Assembly (NCBI GenBank): GCA_965223835.1
Contig: CBDCXQ010000001.1
Coordinates: forward strand, 1,922,001 to 1,986,000
Length of the DNA: 64,000 nt
Direction: 5' to 3'
From: CAVYXZ01 sp965223835
GTDB lineage: Bacteria; Chloroflexota; Anaerolineae; Aggregatilineales; Phototrophicaceae
Shown here: one piece after another, positions 27,532 to 36,584 of the stretch
Layout: the number at the start of each line of letters is the position of its first letter
How positions within the stretch are numbered: position 1 is the stretch's first letter
The notes under the pieces: model-generated
What the model was told of the DNA's origin: nothing
Databases searched by the model: none
Seen by the model: the letters and a program-made list of their open reading frames with translations, nothing else
Program-made: the position numbers and the translations under genes

Positions 27532-28283
27532 TGACGCCTCAGTTTGCTCTGTTCATTATTTTGCTACTTTCGCTACTCCTGGGTGCCTGCGGTCAGCAAA
27601 GTGCACCAACTGCTACACCCGTTAACGTGGATATGTCTGTACGAGTTGAACCTGAGCCATTGGCTGTAGGTGAGGCGATGTTGATCGTTTCACTGAAGGA
27701 TGTCTCTGGTTCCTCGATAAATGGCGCTACGATCCAGGCACGCGGCGATATGGATCATGAAGGTATGGTGCCGGTAGTGGGTGAGGTTGGCGAAAGCACC
27801 AATGGCGAATATCATGTGCCGTTTGAGTGGACGATGGGCGGCGGCTGGTTTGTCACGATTACGGCACAGTTGCCAGATAATGGCGGCGAGATCAGTGAGA
27901 CCTTCGACTTTTTTGTTGAGGCAGCATCAAGTGACAGCATCATCAATCGAAATAGCGATATGGAGATGGCTGATGACACGATAATCGATATTGTTTATAC
28001 ACCAGATAATGATCCAGCTATTGGAGGTGATGCCACTATCATGATTACATTGTTAGCAGCCGATGGGAGTCCGGTCACAGATGCGACAGTGGAAGTTACT
28101 GGCACCATGGCTCATGATGATATGTTGCCTGTCAATGGTATTGGTGAACATATGGAGGATGGTCAGTATGTTGTACCGCTGCGGTGGACAATGGCTGGCG
28201 ATTGGTTGCTGACAGTTCAGGTGACAACTGCCGATGACAACCAAATTGAACAGTCGTTTACTCAAGAAGTCGTCATGCCGTAG
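27531..28283 (+). CDS. Lipoprotein with two YtkA-like domains (candidate copper chaperone)
   Basis: A 250-residue protein with a signal peptide and lipobox LGAC near residue 21. Two related immunoglobulin-like halves follow. Each has a GATIQARGDMDHEGMVPV / DATVEVTGTMAHDDMLPV segment rich in Met, His and Asp, then a tryptophan turn (EWTMGGGWFVTI / RWTMAGDWLLTV). This matches YtkA/FixH-like folds often found with copper oxidases. The Met/His pairs suggest copper binding. It occupies the operon slot where many nos clusters have nosL, so it may deliver copper to NosZ; this is inference. Confidence 0.75.
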   Translation: MTPQFALFIILLLSLLLGACGQQSAPTATPVNVDMSVRVEPEPLAVGEAMLIVSLKDVSGSSINGATIQARGDMDHEGMVPVVGEVGESTNGEYHVPFEWTMGGGWFVTITAQLPDNGGEISETFDFFVEAASSDSIINRNSDMEMADDTIIDIVYTPDNDPAIGGDATIMITLLAADGSPVTDATVEVTGTMAHDDMLPVNGIGEHMEDGQYVVPLRWTMAGDWLLTVQVTTADDNQIEQSFTQEVVMP

Positions 28284-28332
28284 ATAAACATCAGCGCATC
28301 GATACAACCTTAACGCCTATCTGGAGAGAAAA

Positions 28333-29307
28333 ATGGCACAGCATCACCAAACACAAAACGCAAACTCGCCTAACCCAAACCTGGTGGCCGCAATTTTCAT
28401 CATCAACTTTGTCATTATTGGTGGCTTGATTTTTTCCAATATGCCGCAGTCAGTGTCGGATGCTGATGATGTGCCCATCCAAATCGTGCAGGCTGAACCG
28501 ACAGCGACCCCATTGCCACCTACGGCGACCTTGACTGTGCCGCCAACGATGACGCCCACTCATGTGCCCAGTAGCACGCCGGTTCCCACCCAAACGGCGA
28601 CTTCAGTTCCATCGGCAACGAGCACGCCTCGGTCTGAGGATACTGTAGAAACGGTAGCTGATGCGAACGCGATCTTGACTAATTATGATCCAGAGCTGAT
28701 AGCCAGCGGTGAAACGTTGTTTGCGCAGTGTATCGCCTGTCATGGTCTTGATGGCCGCGGGTTGCCGAATCTGGGTAAAGATCTGGTGGAGAGTGAGTTT
28801 GTCATTAGTTTGACCGATGATGAATTGGTTGAGTTCATTATTACGGGGCGTCCACTGTGGGACCCGGACAATACGACTGGGCTGGACATGCCGGGGAAGG
28901 GTGGTAATCCGGCACTAACCACTGAGGATATTGAGGCCATTGTCGCCTATATTCGTTTTCTAGCTTCATCAAGTGGTGAACTAGCAGAAGTACAATCAGA
29001 CGGTGAATCAACCTCCAATTATGATCCAGAGCTAATAGCCAGCGGTGAAACGTTGTTTGCGCAGTGTATCGCCTGTCATGGTCTTGATGGCCGCGGGTTG
29101 CCGAATCTGGGTAAAGATCTGGTGGAGAGTGAGTTTGTCATTAGTTTGACCGATGATGAATTGGTGGAGTTCATCATCACGGGGCGACCACTGTGGGACC
29201 CGGACAATACGACTGGGCTGGACATGCCGGGGAAGGGTGGTAATCCGGCACTAACCACTGAGGATATTGAGGCCATTGTCGCCTATATTCGTTCTCTGGC
29301 AGGATAG
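28333..29307 (+). CDS. Membrane-anchored diheme cytochrome c with duplicated domains
   Basis: A 324-residue protein: one N-terminal membrane segment (residues 18-38), a Thr/Pro-rich linker of about 50 residues, then two almost identical class I cytochrome c domains. Each has CIACHGLDGRG (heme-binding CxxCH) and a Met ligand in GLDMPGKGGN. The anchor and extracytoplasmic linker suit an electron donor to NosZ in the cell envelope. The two domains come from a 336-bp DNA duplication. It ends the nos operon. Confidence 0.88.
   Translation: MAQHHQTQNANSPNPNLVAAIFIINFVIIGGLIFSNMPQSVSDADDVPIQIVQAEPTATPLPPTATLTVPPTMTPTHVPSSTPVPTQTATSVPSATSTPRSEDTVETVADANAILTNYDPELIASGETLFAQCIACHGLDGRGLPNLGKDLVESEFVISLTDDELVEFIITGRPLWDPDNTTGLDMPGKGGNPALTTEDIEAIVAYIRFLASSSGELAEVQSDGESTSNYDPELIASGETLFAQCIACHGLDGRGLPNLGKDLVESEFVISLTDDELVEFIITGRPLWDPDNTTGLDMPGKGGNPALTTEDIEAIVAYIRSLAG
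28681..29302 (+). repeat. Tandem 336-bp-period duplication inside the cytochrome gene
   Basis: The stretch starting AATTATGATCCAGAGCT at 28681 recurs at 29017 and runs in parallel for about 285 bases (to about 28966 and 29302). By eye only about five scattered base changes plus a few at the very end separate the copies. A 50-base spacer encoding SSGELAEVQSDGESTS lies between them. Near identity implies recent duplication or ongoing gene conversion. Confidence 0.9.
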
Positions 29308-29574
29308 TAGCCCATTTTGCCTGGGTTGATAATAAATAGTTTCAATTTGGAGCAAAGGAAAAATACCCGATTAATTGTTGTTTAATCAACCGCCTAAAGA
29401 GCTACAGGACTGCTTCACGGCAATGGTTGGTGCAAGAGGATGACAACGAAAATTTTTGACTACCAGTATTGCTAACTCGTTAGGATCCAAAACTTTCGCT
29501 TGGGAGGAAGTACAAGAATATTATACAGCCTATGCTTCGAACCCCGTCGCTCTCGTTCAAACTATTGGAGAAAG
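29308..29574. other. Non-coding or scrambled stretch after the nos operon
   Basis: No gene, promoter or clear terminator could be recognised. The reading frame that later encodes an IS630 transposase tail is open from 29456, but its first 40 residues do not resemble the family, so this stretch is probably rearranged insertion-sequence DNA. Confidence 0.4.
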
Positions 29575-29974
29575 GACTTCCCAACGACGCACTAAAGTTG
29601 ACTTTGCGCAGTGTATGAAAGTACTGGTCGGTGTTCATTTCCCTTACGCAGAGGAGATTCGTGTCGTACTCGATAATCTGAAAACCCATACACCGGCAGC
29701 ATGGTATGAGGCTTTTGAACCTACTGAGGCACGTCGCGTTTTGCGCAAGTTGGACTTTCACTTCACGCCTAAACATAGCTCCTGGCTGAATATGGCAGAA
29801 ATTGAAATCTCGATTCTCAGTCGCCAATGTTTGAAGCGGCGTATCGGTAGTCTGGCGCAATTAGTTGTGGTATCCCAACAATGGACACAGGCACGCAACA
29901 CTCAGCAAGTTCAGATTGATTGGTGCTTTGACTTGAGACAGGCACGCGCGAAATTGGCATGCCTGTATCCTTGA
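29575..29974 (+). pseudogene. C-terminal remnant of an IS630-type DDE transposase
   Basis: About 130 residues match the end of IS630/Tc1-like transposases: VDFAQCMKVLV, the second catalytic Asp in VVLDNLKTHT, and FTPKHSSWLNMAEIEISILSRQCL with the final catalytic Glu. The N-terminal DNA-binding half and first catalytic Asp are missing. It is unrelated in detail to the IS630 element at 42309-43435. Confidence 0.8.
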
Positions 29975-30067
29975 TTATCTTTGTGGTGAAACGCTAGTCA
30001 TCATTATCCCAACTGTGTATATAAAATTTGCCTCATTGTGCGTATTCTTGAATAGTATCGAAATGCC

Positions 30068-30230
30068 AATAAATTTATATTGACCTGCCTCCAGAAATTC
30101 TTTGCTCCATTTGTAGTACAGCTCTGCGCGATCCCTTTATCCGACACAGGGCGGCGATCGTATCTTCACCGCGCAAGCTTTCCAGAACGATGCGGATTTT
30201 CTCTTCTGCAGAAGCCTTTTCCTTGCCCAT
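30068..30230 (-). pseudogene. Remnant of an IS3-type OrfA transposase
   Basis: From ATG 30230 the frame reads MGKEKASAEEKIRIVLESLR and GEDTIAALCR, the helix-turn-helix start of IS3-family OrfA. After about 30 residues the family sequence continues in a different frame (AELYYKWSKEFLEAG), showing a frameshift, and it then stops. It is short insertion-sequence debris beside the IS630 remnant. Confidence 0.75.
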
Positions 30231-30324
30231 GTTATCTTCTTTTTGATCTCTAGGCGGTGGAAAGTCTCCTTCAGTTAATATCCTCATCGGTCCAATGACA
30301 TCTGAACCACTACACGCTAGACTG

Positions 30325-31413
30325 TCACCTTAGTCTGCCACGGCCCGCAATCTGCCATACAACCTCAACAACGCCATCACGCAGGCCATATAGTTGATCA
30401 TGCAAGAACAGAGTTGAGTCGGTATACCCAACTATAATGTCAAAGGCATCGCCGACTTTAATCTCAGTATTAGGGACATGAAGTGTGATGATCCCGTGCT
30501 CGGCCGAGGTGCTGTAGCTCTTGATATTTGCGATACCAATCGGGCGTGGTTGTGCGTGCCAAATCGGTAGTGCTTTGAACCCAGCATCTATAACGATGCG
30601 CTCTGGTGTCGGTCGGCTGGTCACTATGCTGCGGACAAACAGGCACTGCGTCGTCTCGACTCCCCAGTTTTCATAAGCTACATCGCTGAAAATTGCGCCT
30701 CCCGCCTGAATCTCAGTCATGTCCCCCAAAAATGGCGTTATCTTGTAAGTGCCGCTACCTCCACCACTGATTATGTTCACTTCAAGTCCAGCATCACGAC
30801 AGTGTGCTGCACTACGAGTCAGTTGTTCAATGGCAGTGTTTATCGCTTGTTCTTTGGCGGCAAGGTCGCTGTGTACGAGTGTATGACCTTCCCAGGCCAT
30901 GAGGCCCGAAAAGCATAATCCAGGCGTTTGTTCTACCAATTGTGCCAGGGCGACTACCGTATGTCCGGGCGTCACACCCGTGCGGTGCATACCTGTGTCG
31001 ACATCAACTAAAATGCCAATCTGAACACCTATTGCGCTGGCAGCTTGACCGATGGCTTGAGCATTGCTAACGCTGTCAACGGCCACTTTGATGTCAACGG
31101 TTCGGGCAAGTTGGACCAGACGTTGTATTTTGCGAAAGCCAACAACTTGATTGGCAATCAAAATATTGGTAATTCCTGCCGCTGCCATGACTTCGGCTTC
31201 GCCTAATTTTGCACATGTTATACCGATAGCACCTGCCGCCAGCGCTTTATGAGCGATAGCTGGAACTTTGATGCCTTTCATGTGGGGCCGCCAATTTACA
31301 CCAGCACTTGAGAAGTGCTGTGCCAGCACCGCAACGTTTTGCTCCATTGTTTCTAGATCAACCCATAGGCTGGGCGTATCCAGTTCTGCTTTCGGTAGGC
31401 CAACTTCGTTCAC
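30325..31413 (-). CDS. DSD1/D-threonine aldolase-like PLP enzyme (alanine racemase fold)
   Basis: A 362-residue fold-type III PLP enzyme. The N-terminal barrel has NWRPHMKGIKVPAIAHKAL, with the PLP lysine in the HMKG region near residue 45, and later VDVDTGMHRTGV. The C-terminal domain shows the metal-binding His/Cys type seen in D-threonine aldolase and D-serine dehydratase (SAEHGIITL). Likely reactions are cleavage of a D-3-hydroxyamino acid or dehydration of D-serine. It is transcribed divergently from the MlrC gene and probably shares its regulation. Confidence 0.87.
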   Translation of the reverse strand: MNEVGLPKAELDTPSLWVDLETMEQNVAVLAQHFSSAGVNWRPHMKGIKVPAIAHKALAAGAIGITCAKLGEAEVMAAAGITNILIANQVVGFRKIQRLVQLARTVDIKVAVDSVSNAQAIGQAASAIGVQIGILVDVDTGMHRTGVTPGHTVVALAQLVEQTPGLCFSGLMAWEGHTLVHSDLAAKEQAINTAIEQLTRSAAHCRDAGLEVNIISGGGSGTYKITPFLGDMTEIQAGGAIFSDVAYENWGVETTQCLFVRSIVTSRPTPERIVIDAGFKALPIWHAQPRPIGIANIKSYSTSAEHGIITLHVPNTEIKVGDAFDIIVGYTDSTLFLHDQLYGLRDGVVEVVWQIAGRGRLR

Positions 31414-31524
31414 AGGCTTTCCTTCTCAGTAGGGAGTTAAAGATATACAGTCAAGTTTGCCGAGAGTATAACATGGATGCCCGGTTGTTCTTGATGATAA
31501 GCCCATATTTTGCTGTGCCAGAAC

Positions 31525-31537
31525 GCATACGGTATGC
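31525..31537. promoter_or_regulatory. Palindrome in the divergent DSD1/MlrC promoter region
   Basis: GCATAC-G-GTATGC is a perfect 13-base palindrome in the 167-base gap between the two divergent starts. A weak promoter (TTGCTG at 31510-31515, 17-base spacer, TATGCT at 31533-31538) facing the MlrC gene overlaps it, so a bound regulator could block transcription. No cognate regulator is adjacent. Confidence 0.4.
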
Positions 31538-31580
31538 TCGTATAGTCTCTCATTGACTTTAAATTGAAAGGGACATACTC

Positions 31581-33056
31581 ATGCGGGTTGTGGTCGGTGG
31601 AATTAGCCACGAAACAAGTACTTTCACTCCAGTGCAAACGACCTGGATCAGCTATGAGGAACGTTTCCTGCTACGTGGCGATGACATCCTGATTACGTTT
31701 CGGAATACCAATACACCGATTGGCGGCTTCATTGATGGAGCAGCCCAGCATGGCTTCGAACTCGTCCCAACGCTCGTTGCTGAACCGCATCCCAGTGGCC
31801 CCACACCCCGTCCCATATTTGATACGCTTTTGGATGAGATGCTCAGCCGAATTAAAGAAGCCGGAGTCATTGACGGCGTGTTGCTGGAATTGCATGGTTC
31901 GATGGTGGTGGGTAACCTGGATTCAGCGGATGGTATCGACGACGGTGAAGGCTATATTCTGAGCGCTGTTTGCCAGCTTGTTGGGCCAGGTGTGCCGGTC
32001 ATTGCCCAGCTTGATATACATGCGAACGTGTCGCCGCAGATGATGGCGAGTGCCGATGTACTCATTGGCCGCAAAACCTACCCGGAGGTTGATCAAGCCG
32101 CTCGAGGTCGTGAATGTGCCGAGGTGCTGGCTCGGATACTGAATGAGGGCTTACGACCCACGATGGCTCTGTACCAGGTGCCAATGATCTGGGGGTTAAA
32201 TCAAGTGACGGCGCATTCACCGATGCGGGAGGCGATGGCAGAATTACAGCGCATTGCTGCATCTCCCGGCGTTGTATGTGGGTCGCTTGCCGTTTGCTAT
32301 TTTCTGGCAGATGTCCCACATATGGGTACTTCCGTTTATGTTGTCACCGATAATGATCATGCCCTGGCTGAGCAGTATGCGCGTGAACTAGGCGAATGGG
32401 CGTTTAAGCGACGGGCTGATTGGCATTATGATCTGCCGTCCACTGAGCAAGCACTTGATACCGTTCAGCGCGCCGGTCATTTTCCAGCTATCTTTGCGGA
32501 CTCACGTGATAATCCCGGCGGTGGTTCACCAGGCGACAGCACCGGCATGTTGCGGACCTTTGTGGAAGCTGATTTACAGAATGCGTGTGTATTGTACATG
32601 GTTGACCCGGAAGCGGTTGCACAATGCCATGCTGCAGGTGTAGGCGCTTCACTCAACCTGGACATTGGCGGCAAGTCGTCGCCGCTGCAAGGTGCTCCGG
32701 TTCGCATGACGATTGAAGTAATGGCCCTGTCAGGTGGACGATTCTATTACGATGGGCCGATGTATGCAGGTTTGGAAGGGCGTATGGGTCCTTCAGCTTA
32801 TGTTCTTCAGGGCGGTGTTCATGTCATTTTAGTAAGTATTCGGGAACAGCCCTTTGACACAGCCTTTGCCCGCAGTCTCGGTCTTGATCCCCGGCAGATG
32901 CGATACATCGGGGTCAAATCAACGGCGCATTTTCGGGCAGGCTTTGAAGCCTGGGCGGGTACAGTTCAGGTGGTGTCTGAACCGAGTGTCCATAATCTGG
33001 GTGGCTTGCCCTTCAAGCGACTGGGACGCAAAGTGTATCCGCTGGATGATATTTAA
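31581..33056 (+). CDS. M81 family metallopeptidase / MlrC-like protein
   Basis: A 491-residue protein of full length. The N-terminal M81 domain has GGISHETSTFTPV near residue 6 and the zinc-site motifs AQLDIHANVS and ADVPHMGTSVYV. The C-terminal MlrC_C domain begins near FADSRDNPGGGSPGDST. MlrC opens the linear form of microcystin, but most relatives act on unknown amide or peptide-like compounds. Together with the D-amino-acid-type PLP enzyme and a class III aminotransferase it suggests breakdown of a modified amino acid or peptide. Confidence 0.9.
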   Translation: MRVVVGGISHETSTFTPVQTTWISYEERFLLRGDDILITFRNTNTPIGGFIDGAAQHGFELVPTLVAEPHPSGPTPRPIFDTLLDEMLSRIKEAGVIDGVLLELHGSMVVGNLDSADGIDDGEGYILSAVCQLVGPGVPVIAQLDIHANVSPQMMASADVLIGRKTYPEVDQAARGRECAEVLARILNEGLRPTMALYQVPMIWGLNQVTAHSPMREAMAELQRIAASPGVVCGSLAVCYFLADVPHMGTSVYVVTDNDHALAEQYARELGEWAFKRRADWHYDLPSTEQALDTVQRAGHFPAIFADSRDNPGGGSPGDSTGMLRTFVEADLQNACVLYMVDPEAVAQCHAAGVGASLNLDIGGKSSPLQGAPVRMTIEVMALSGGRFYYDGPMYAGLEGRMGPSAYVLQGGVHVILVSIREQPFDTAFARSLGLDPRQMRYIGVKSTAHFRAGFEAWAGTVQVVSEPSVHNLGGLPFKRLGRKVYPLDDI

Positions 33057-33090
33057 TGGCTGGACGGGTTAAGCAAGGTAGGGGAAGTTG

Positions 33091-34428
33091 ATGTCCGAAA
33101 GGCACAGTGTTAAACGGTCGCTGGACCTTTATGAGCGTGCAGATATGCTGATTCCGGGGCGTACACAACTGATTAGCCGTCGTTCCAGTCAGTTTGCCCA
33201 CGGGGTTAGCCCCATTTATGCGCAACGGGCGAAGGGTGCTCACTTTGTCGATGTTGATGAAAATGAGTACATTGATTGGGTTAACGCGGTGGGCGCGATA
33301 ATTCTGGGCCACGCCGATGACGTTGTTGATCGGGAGGTCAAGGAGCAGATTGATCGTGGCAGTCTGTACACACTCAATAGTGCGCTCGAAATTGAGCTAG
33401 CGGAATTGCTTAACGATGTTATACCCAGTTCGGAAATGGTGCGTTATACCAAGTCTGGCGGCGAAGCGAATGCGGTTGCGGCGCGGATTGCTCGAGGAGT
33501 TACTGGGCGTGACATTATTTTGTTTTCAGGGTATCACGGCTGGCATGATTGGTATCAATCGGCCAACTATCTGGTTGACCCGGAAAGTGGTGAATTTCCG
33601 TTCGCAGGAATTGAGCCAATTGGTGTGCCGCAAGCCCTTGCAGGAACGGCCATTCCATTTACCTGGGGGGATCTGGAAGCGCTCAAATCGCTACTAGATG
33701 AACATGCTGGCTCGGTAGCGGCGATTATGATGGAACCTTTACGCTCAGAGATGCCACCACCGGGTTATCTGGAAGGGGTTCAATCGTTGGCAAAATCTCA
33801 TGATGTCATCCTCATTTTTGATGAGGTCTCATGCGGCTGGCGATTGCGCATCGGGGGAGCACAAGAATTAACCGGGGTTACGCCCGACATGACGGTACTG
33901 GCAAAGGCGATGTCCAATGGTTATCCGATGGGTGCAGTCGTGGGGTCGCGTAGTGTAATGGAACCTGCCAACCGCATGTTTATTTCAAGCTCTTACTGGA
34001 GCGATAATCTCGGACTTGTCGCCACGCTGACGACGATTCGCGAGTTACAACGGCGCGATTCAGCCCGTCGGTTTGAAGTAATCGGTGAGAGTCTGCGGAC
34101 ACAGCTCAATCAAGCGATTGCGGATACTGGATTATCGGGAGCCTGTACCGGACTCTTCTATAATCCCGCTATTGCACTGAATTTACCTGACGAGACGCAA
34201 CGACCTAGAGTGAACACATTATTCATTCAAGAGATGGCGCGGCGCGGCATTCACTGTAACTTGAGCTTTAAGGCGACTCTTGCCCATACAGAAACTGACA
34301 TCCAGCAAACTGCACAAATGGCAAGCGAATCCCTTCGTGTAGTCAAAAAAGCCTTAGAAACTAACAGTCTCGATGATGTGCTCGAAAGTGATTTGAAGCA
34401 AGAACCATTCAGGCGGTTGGTGCGCTAA
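33091..34428 (+). CDS. Class III aminotransferase (glutamate-1-semialdehyde aminomutase-like)
   Basis: A 445-residue PLP fold-type I enzyme. The PLP site is visible in FDEVSCGWR and the Schiff-base Lys in TVLAKAMSNGYPMGAVVG near residue 271; SGYHGWHDWY is the aminomutase-type loop. No haem genes are near, so a catabolic omega-aminotransferase or aminomutase role is more likely than HemL. A TTG just upstream (33088) is an alternative start. Its stop TAA overlaps the next ATG by one base. Confidence 0.88.
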   Translation: MSERHSVKRSLDLYERADMLIPGRTQLISRRSSQFAHGVSPIYAQRAKGAHFVDVDENEYIDWVNAVGAIILGHADDVVDREVKEQIDRGSLYTLNSALEIELAELLNDVIPSSEMVRYTKSGGEANAVAARIARGVTGRDIILFSGYHGWHDWYQSANYLVDPESGEFPFAGIEPIGVPQALAGTAIPFTWGDLEALKSLLDEHAGSVAAIMMEPLRSEMPPPGYLEGVQSLAKSHDVILIFDEVSCGWRLRIGGAQELTGVTPDMTVLAKAMSNGYPMGAVVGSRSVMEPANRMFISSSYWSDNLGLVATLTTIRELQRRDSARRFEVIGESLRTQLNQAIADTGLSGACTGLFYNPAIALNLPDETQRPRVNTLFIQEMARRGIHCNLSFKATLAHTETDIQQTAQMASESLRVVKKALETNSLDDVLESDLKQEPFRRLVR

Positions 34429-35561
34429 TGCAACTCATTGAAACAATCAAAGTCACCAATAGCGTTCCCAGCACAGACCGGGCGATTTACACGTTTCCGG
34501 CCTTGGCTTCCCTGACCGATGGTACGTTGCTTCTCACCTGTCGATCTGGCTCAACCAAGGATTCGGCTGACGAAACCGTCAAGCTTTTTCGCTCTGAGGA
34601 TTATGGACAAACCTGGAGTGGTCCCGAAAGTCCGTTTGCCAGGGCGCTAGTGAATGGGGCAGGGAGTTCGTTCCGGTTGTGTTATTTGACGGAACTGGCA
34701 GAAGATCACCTACTGGCGGCGTCAATGTGGATTGACCGGCAGACCTATCCAGGGAACCCGTTGTTTGACCCGGAGACCGAAGGCTGTTTACCAATGGTCA
34801 TTTGTCTGGCAGATTCCTTTGACCAGGGTAAAACGTGGAGCACCTGGCAATCCGTACCCTTGCCAGAAGAAATTGGCCCGCCGAGCCTTACCAACCCCGT
34901 GTTGCAATTGCCTGATGGCACACTGGTGATGAGCATTGAGACCAACAAGCATTACCTTGATCGCTCCCAATGGTTTCAGCGAGTGGTGCATTTTCACTCG
35001 TCTGATCGGGGCAAAACATGGGGGCAGATGATCAATACTGGTTATGATCCATGTGGTCGAATATTCAATTGGGATCAGCGGGCGGGTGTAACACCCTCGG
35101 GCGAGATTGTGACTTACACCTGGACCTATGACCGTGAAACCAACACATATCGAAATATCCAGCGTCGCAACAGTCAAGAACACGGGATGATGTGGAGTGC
35201 GCCGTATGATCTTGGCTTCGCCGACCAGCCGTCACACCCTGCGATTGTGCCCGATGGTCGAGTGGTATTGGCCTGGGTAGATCGCTTTAAAAGTCAATCA
35301 ATCCGGGCGCGAGTCGCATCAAGTTCTGAGGCGGAGTTTGATTACTCAACTGAGGTAGTGCTTTACGAACATCCGTCCACAATTGAAACTGGAAAGCGCA
35401 TTGACACGGGGGATATGCTAGCATCGATGGGGATCTGGTCATTTGGCTTGCCCTATGCTGAAGTGTTACCCGATGGTGATGTGGCGGTTGCATATTATGC
35501 AGGTGACAATCAGACGATGGACATTTACTTTGCGCGTCTCCGTCTTACTGATGCGAGGTAA
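34428..35561 (+). CDS. Sialidase-fold (BNR/Asp-box) protein
   Basis: A 377-residue beta-propeller with Asp-box repeats SEDYGQTW, SFDQGKTW and SSDRGKTW and no signal peptide. Proteins of this type are annotated exo-alpha-sialidase, but many of the family have other or unknown activities. The start overlaps the aminotransferase stop (TAATG), so it is co-translated with catabolic enzymes. It is distant from the four sialidase-fold genes at 57.4-62.2 kb. Confidence 0.83.
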   Translation: MQLIETIKVTNSVPSTDRAIYTFPALASLTDGTLLLTCRSGSTKDSADETVKLFRSEDYGQTWSGPESPFARALVNGAGSSFRLCYLTELAEDHLLAASMWIDRQTYPGNPLFDPETEGCLPMVICLADSFDQGKTWSTWQSVPLPEEIGPPSLTNPVLQLPDGTLVMSIETNKHYLDRSQWFQRVVHFHSSDRGKTWGQMINTGYDPCGRIFNWDQRAGVTPSGEIVTYTWTYDRETNTYRNIQRRNSQEHGMMWSAPYDLGFADQPSHPAIVPDGRVVLAWVDRFKSQSIRARVASSSEAEFDYSTEVVLYEHPSTIETGKRIDTGDMLASMGIWSFGLPYAEVLPDGDVAVAYYAGDNQTMDIYFARLRLTDAR

Positions 35562-35567
35562 ATCATT

Positions 35568-36572
35568 TTGATCTGGGAAATTACCGAAGCCGATCAAATA
35601 ATAATTGCCCGCGAGATCGAACCATTTTTGCCAGATCATATCTTCGATGCCCATGCTCATCTGTTTGCTCACACACATTTCGTACAACAGCCCATACCAG
35701 ACGGTTTTCATGATGGACCGCAGATCGTAGATCTCGCAACTTATTATCGCTATGTTGATTGGATTCATCCGGGCGGGCGGACACAGGGTGGCCTGTTCTT
35801 TGGACTTGCTTTCACGGGCGACTATGTAGCCAACAATGAATTTGTCGCGGCGAACGTCAATGGGGCGCATGGAAAAAACGTTTATGGGCAAATGATTATT
35901 TCACCCGATCTGTCATCGGGCGAAATTGCTGATGCAGTGCAACAACAAGGGTTTGTTGGCTTAAAGTGCTATCACACACTGGCCCAGGTTGATGGCCCAA
36001 CCTGGCAAGCACCGATTGAGGCTTATTTGCCCGAAGAGCAGGTACAAGTTGCTGATGACCTCGGCCTGTCAATAACGTTGCATATGGTGCGAGACCGGGC
36101 GCTTGCGGATCCCGTGAATCAGGTTACTATCCGGCGTTATTGTCAAACCTACCCCAAAATACGCTTGATACTGGCACACGCTGCTCGTGGCTTTAACCCC
36201 TGGCATACGATTGAGGGCATACATAGTCTGCAGGGGTTGGACAACGTATGGTTTGATACATCCGCCGTGACCGAAGCCGGGGCATTTGAGGCGATCATCG
36301 ACACATTAGGTCATGAACGGTTACTTTACGGTACTGATTTTCCTGTGAGCCATATTCATGGACGCTGTGTCGCGATCGGTGATTCATTTCACTGGTTTTA
36401 TGCTAAAGACATGAATCTGACCGAAAAGCATATTCATCTGGCACCGGTGATGATTGGGTTAGAATCAATCCGTAGTTTGCGGTTGGCCTGTCAACGAATG
36501 AAATTATCTGATGGTCAAATTGAAGACATCTTTTACAACAATGCAGCACAACTGTTTGGATTTACTGTATAG
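35568..36572 (+). CDS. Amidohydrolase family 2 protein
   Basis: A 334-residue TIM-barrel hydrolase. The metal-binding HxH is in IFDAHAHLFAH near residue 28, later His residues occur in SITLHMV and LILAHAARG, and the catalytic Asp is in LYGTDFPVSH. Members hydrolyse or decarboxylate lactones, amides and aromatic acids. A TTG start at 35568 is the only early start in frame. It belongs to the co-directional run from 31581. Confidence 0.83.
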   Translation: MIWEITEADQIIIAREIEPFLPDHIFDAHAHLFAHTHFVQQPIPDGFHDGPQIVDLATYYRYVDWIHPGGRTQGGLFFGLAFTGDYVANNEFVAANVNGAHGKNVYGQMIISPDLSSGEIADAVQQQGFVGLKCYHTLAQVDGPTWQAPIEAYLPEEQVQVADDLGLSITLHMVRDRALADPVNQVTIRRYCQTYPKIRLILAHAARGFNPWHTIEGIHSLQGLDNVWFDTSAVTEAGAFEAIIDTLGHERLLYGTDFPVSHIHGRCVAIGDSFHWFYAKDMNLTEKHIHLAPVMIGLESIRSLRLACQRMKLSDGQIEDIFYNNAAQLFGFTV

Positions 36573-36584
36573 GGGAGGATATTG

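Noticed and set aside
28740..29276. Two nearly identical open frames on the minus strand (28740-28940 and 29076-29276)
   Set aside because: They are antisense shadows of the duplicated cytochrome domains and have no ribosome-binding site.
33091..34428. Calling the class III aminotransferase hemL
   Set aside because: The motifs fit the wider class III group and there are no tetrapyrrole genes near; the operon is catabolic.
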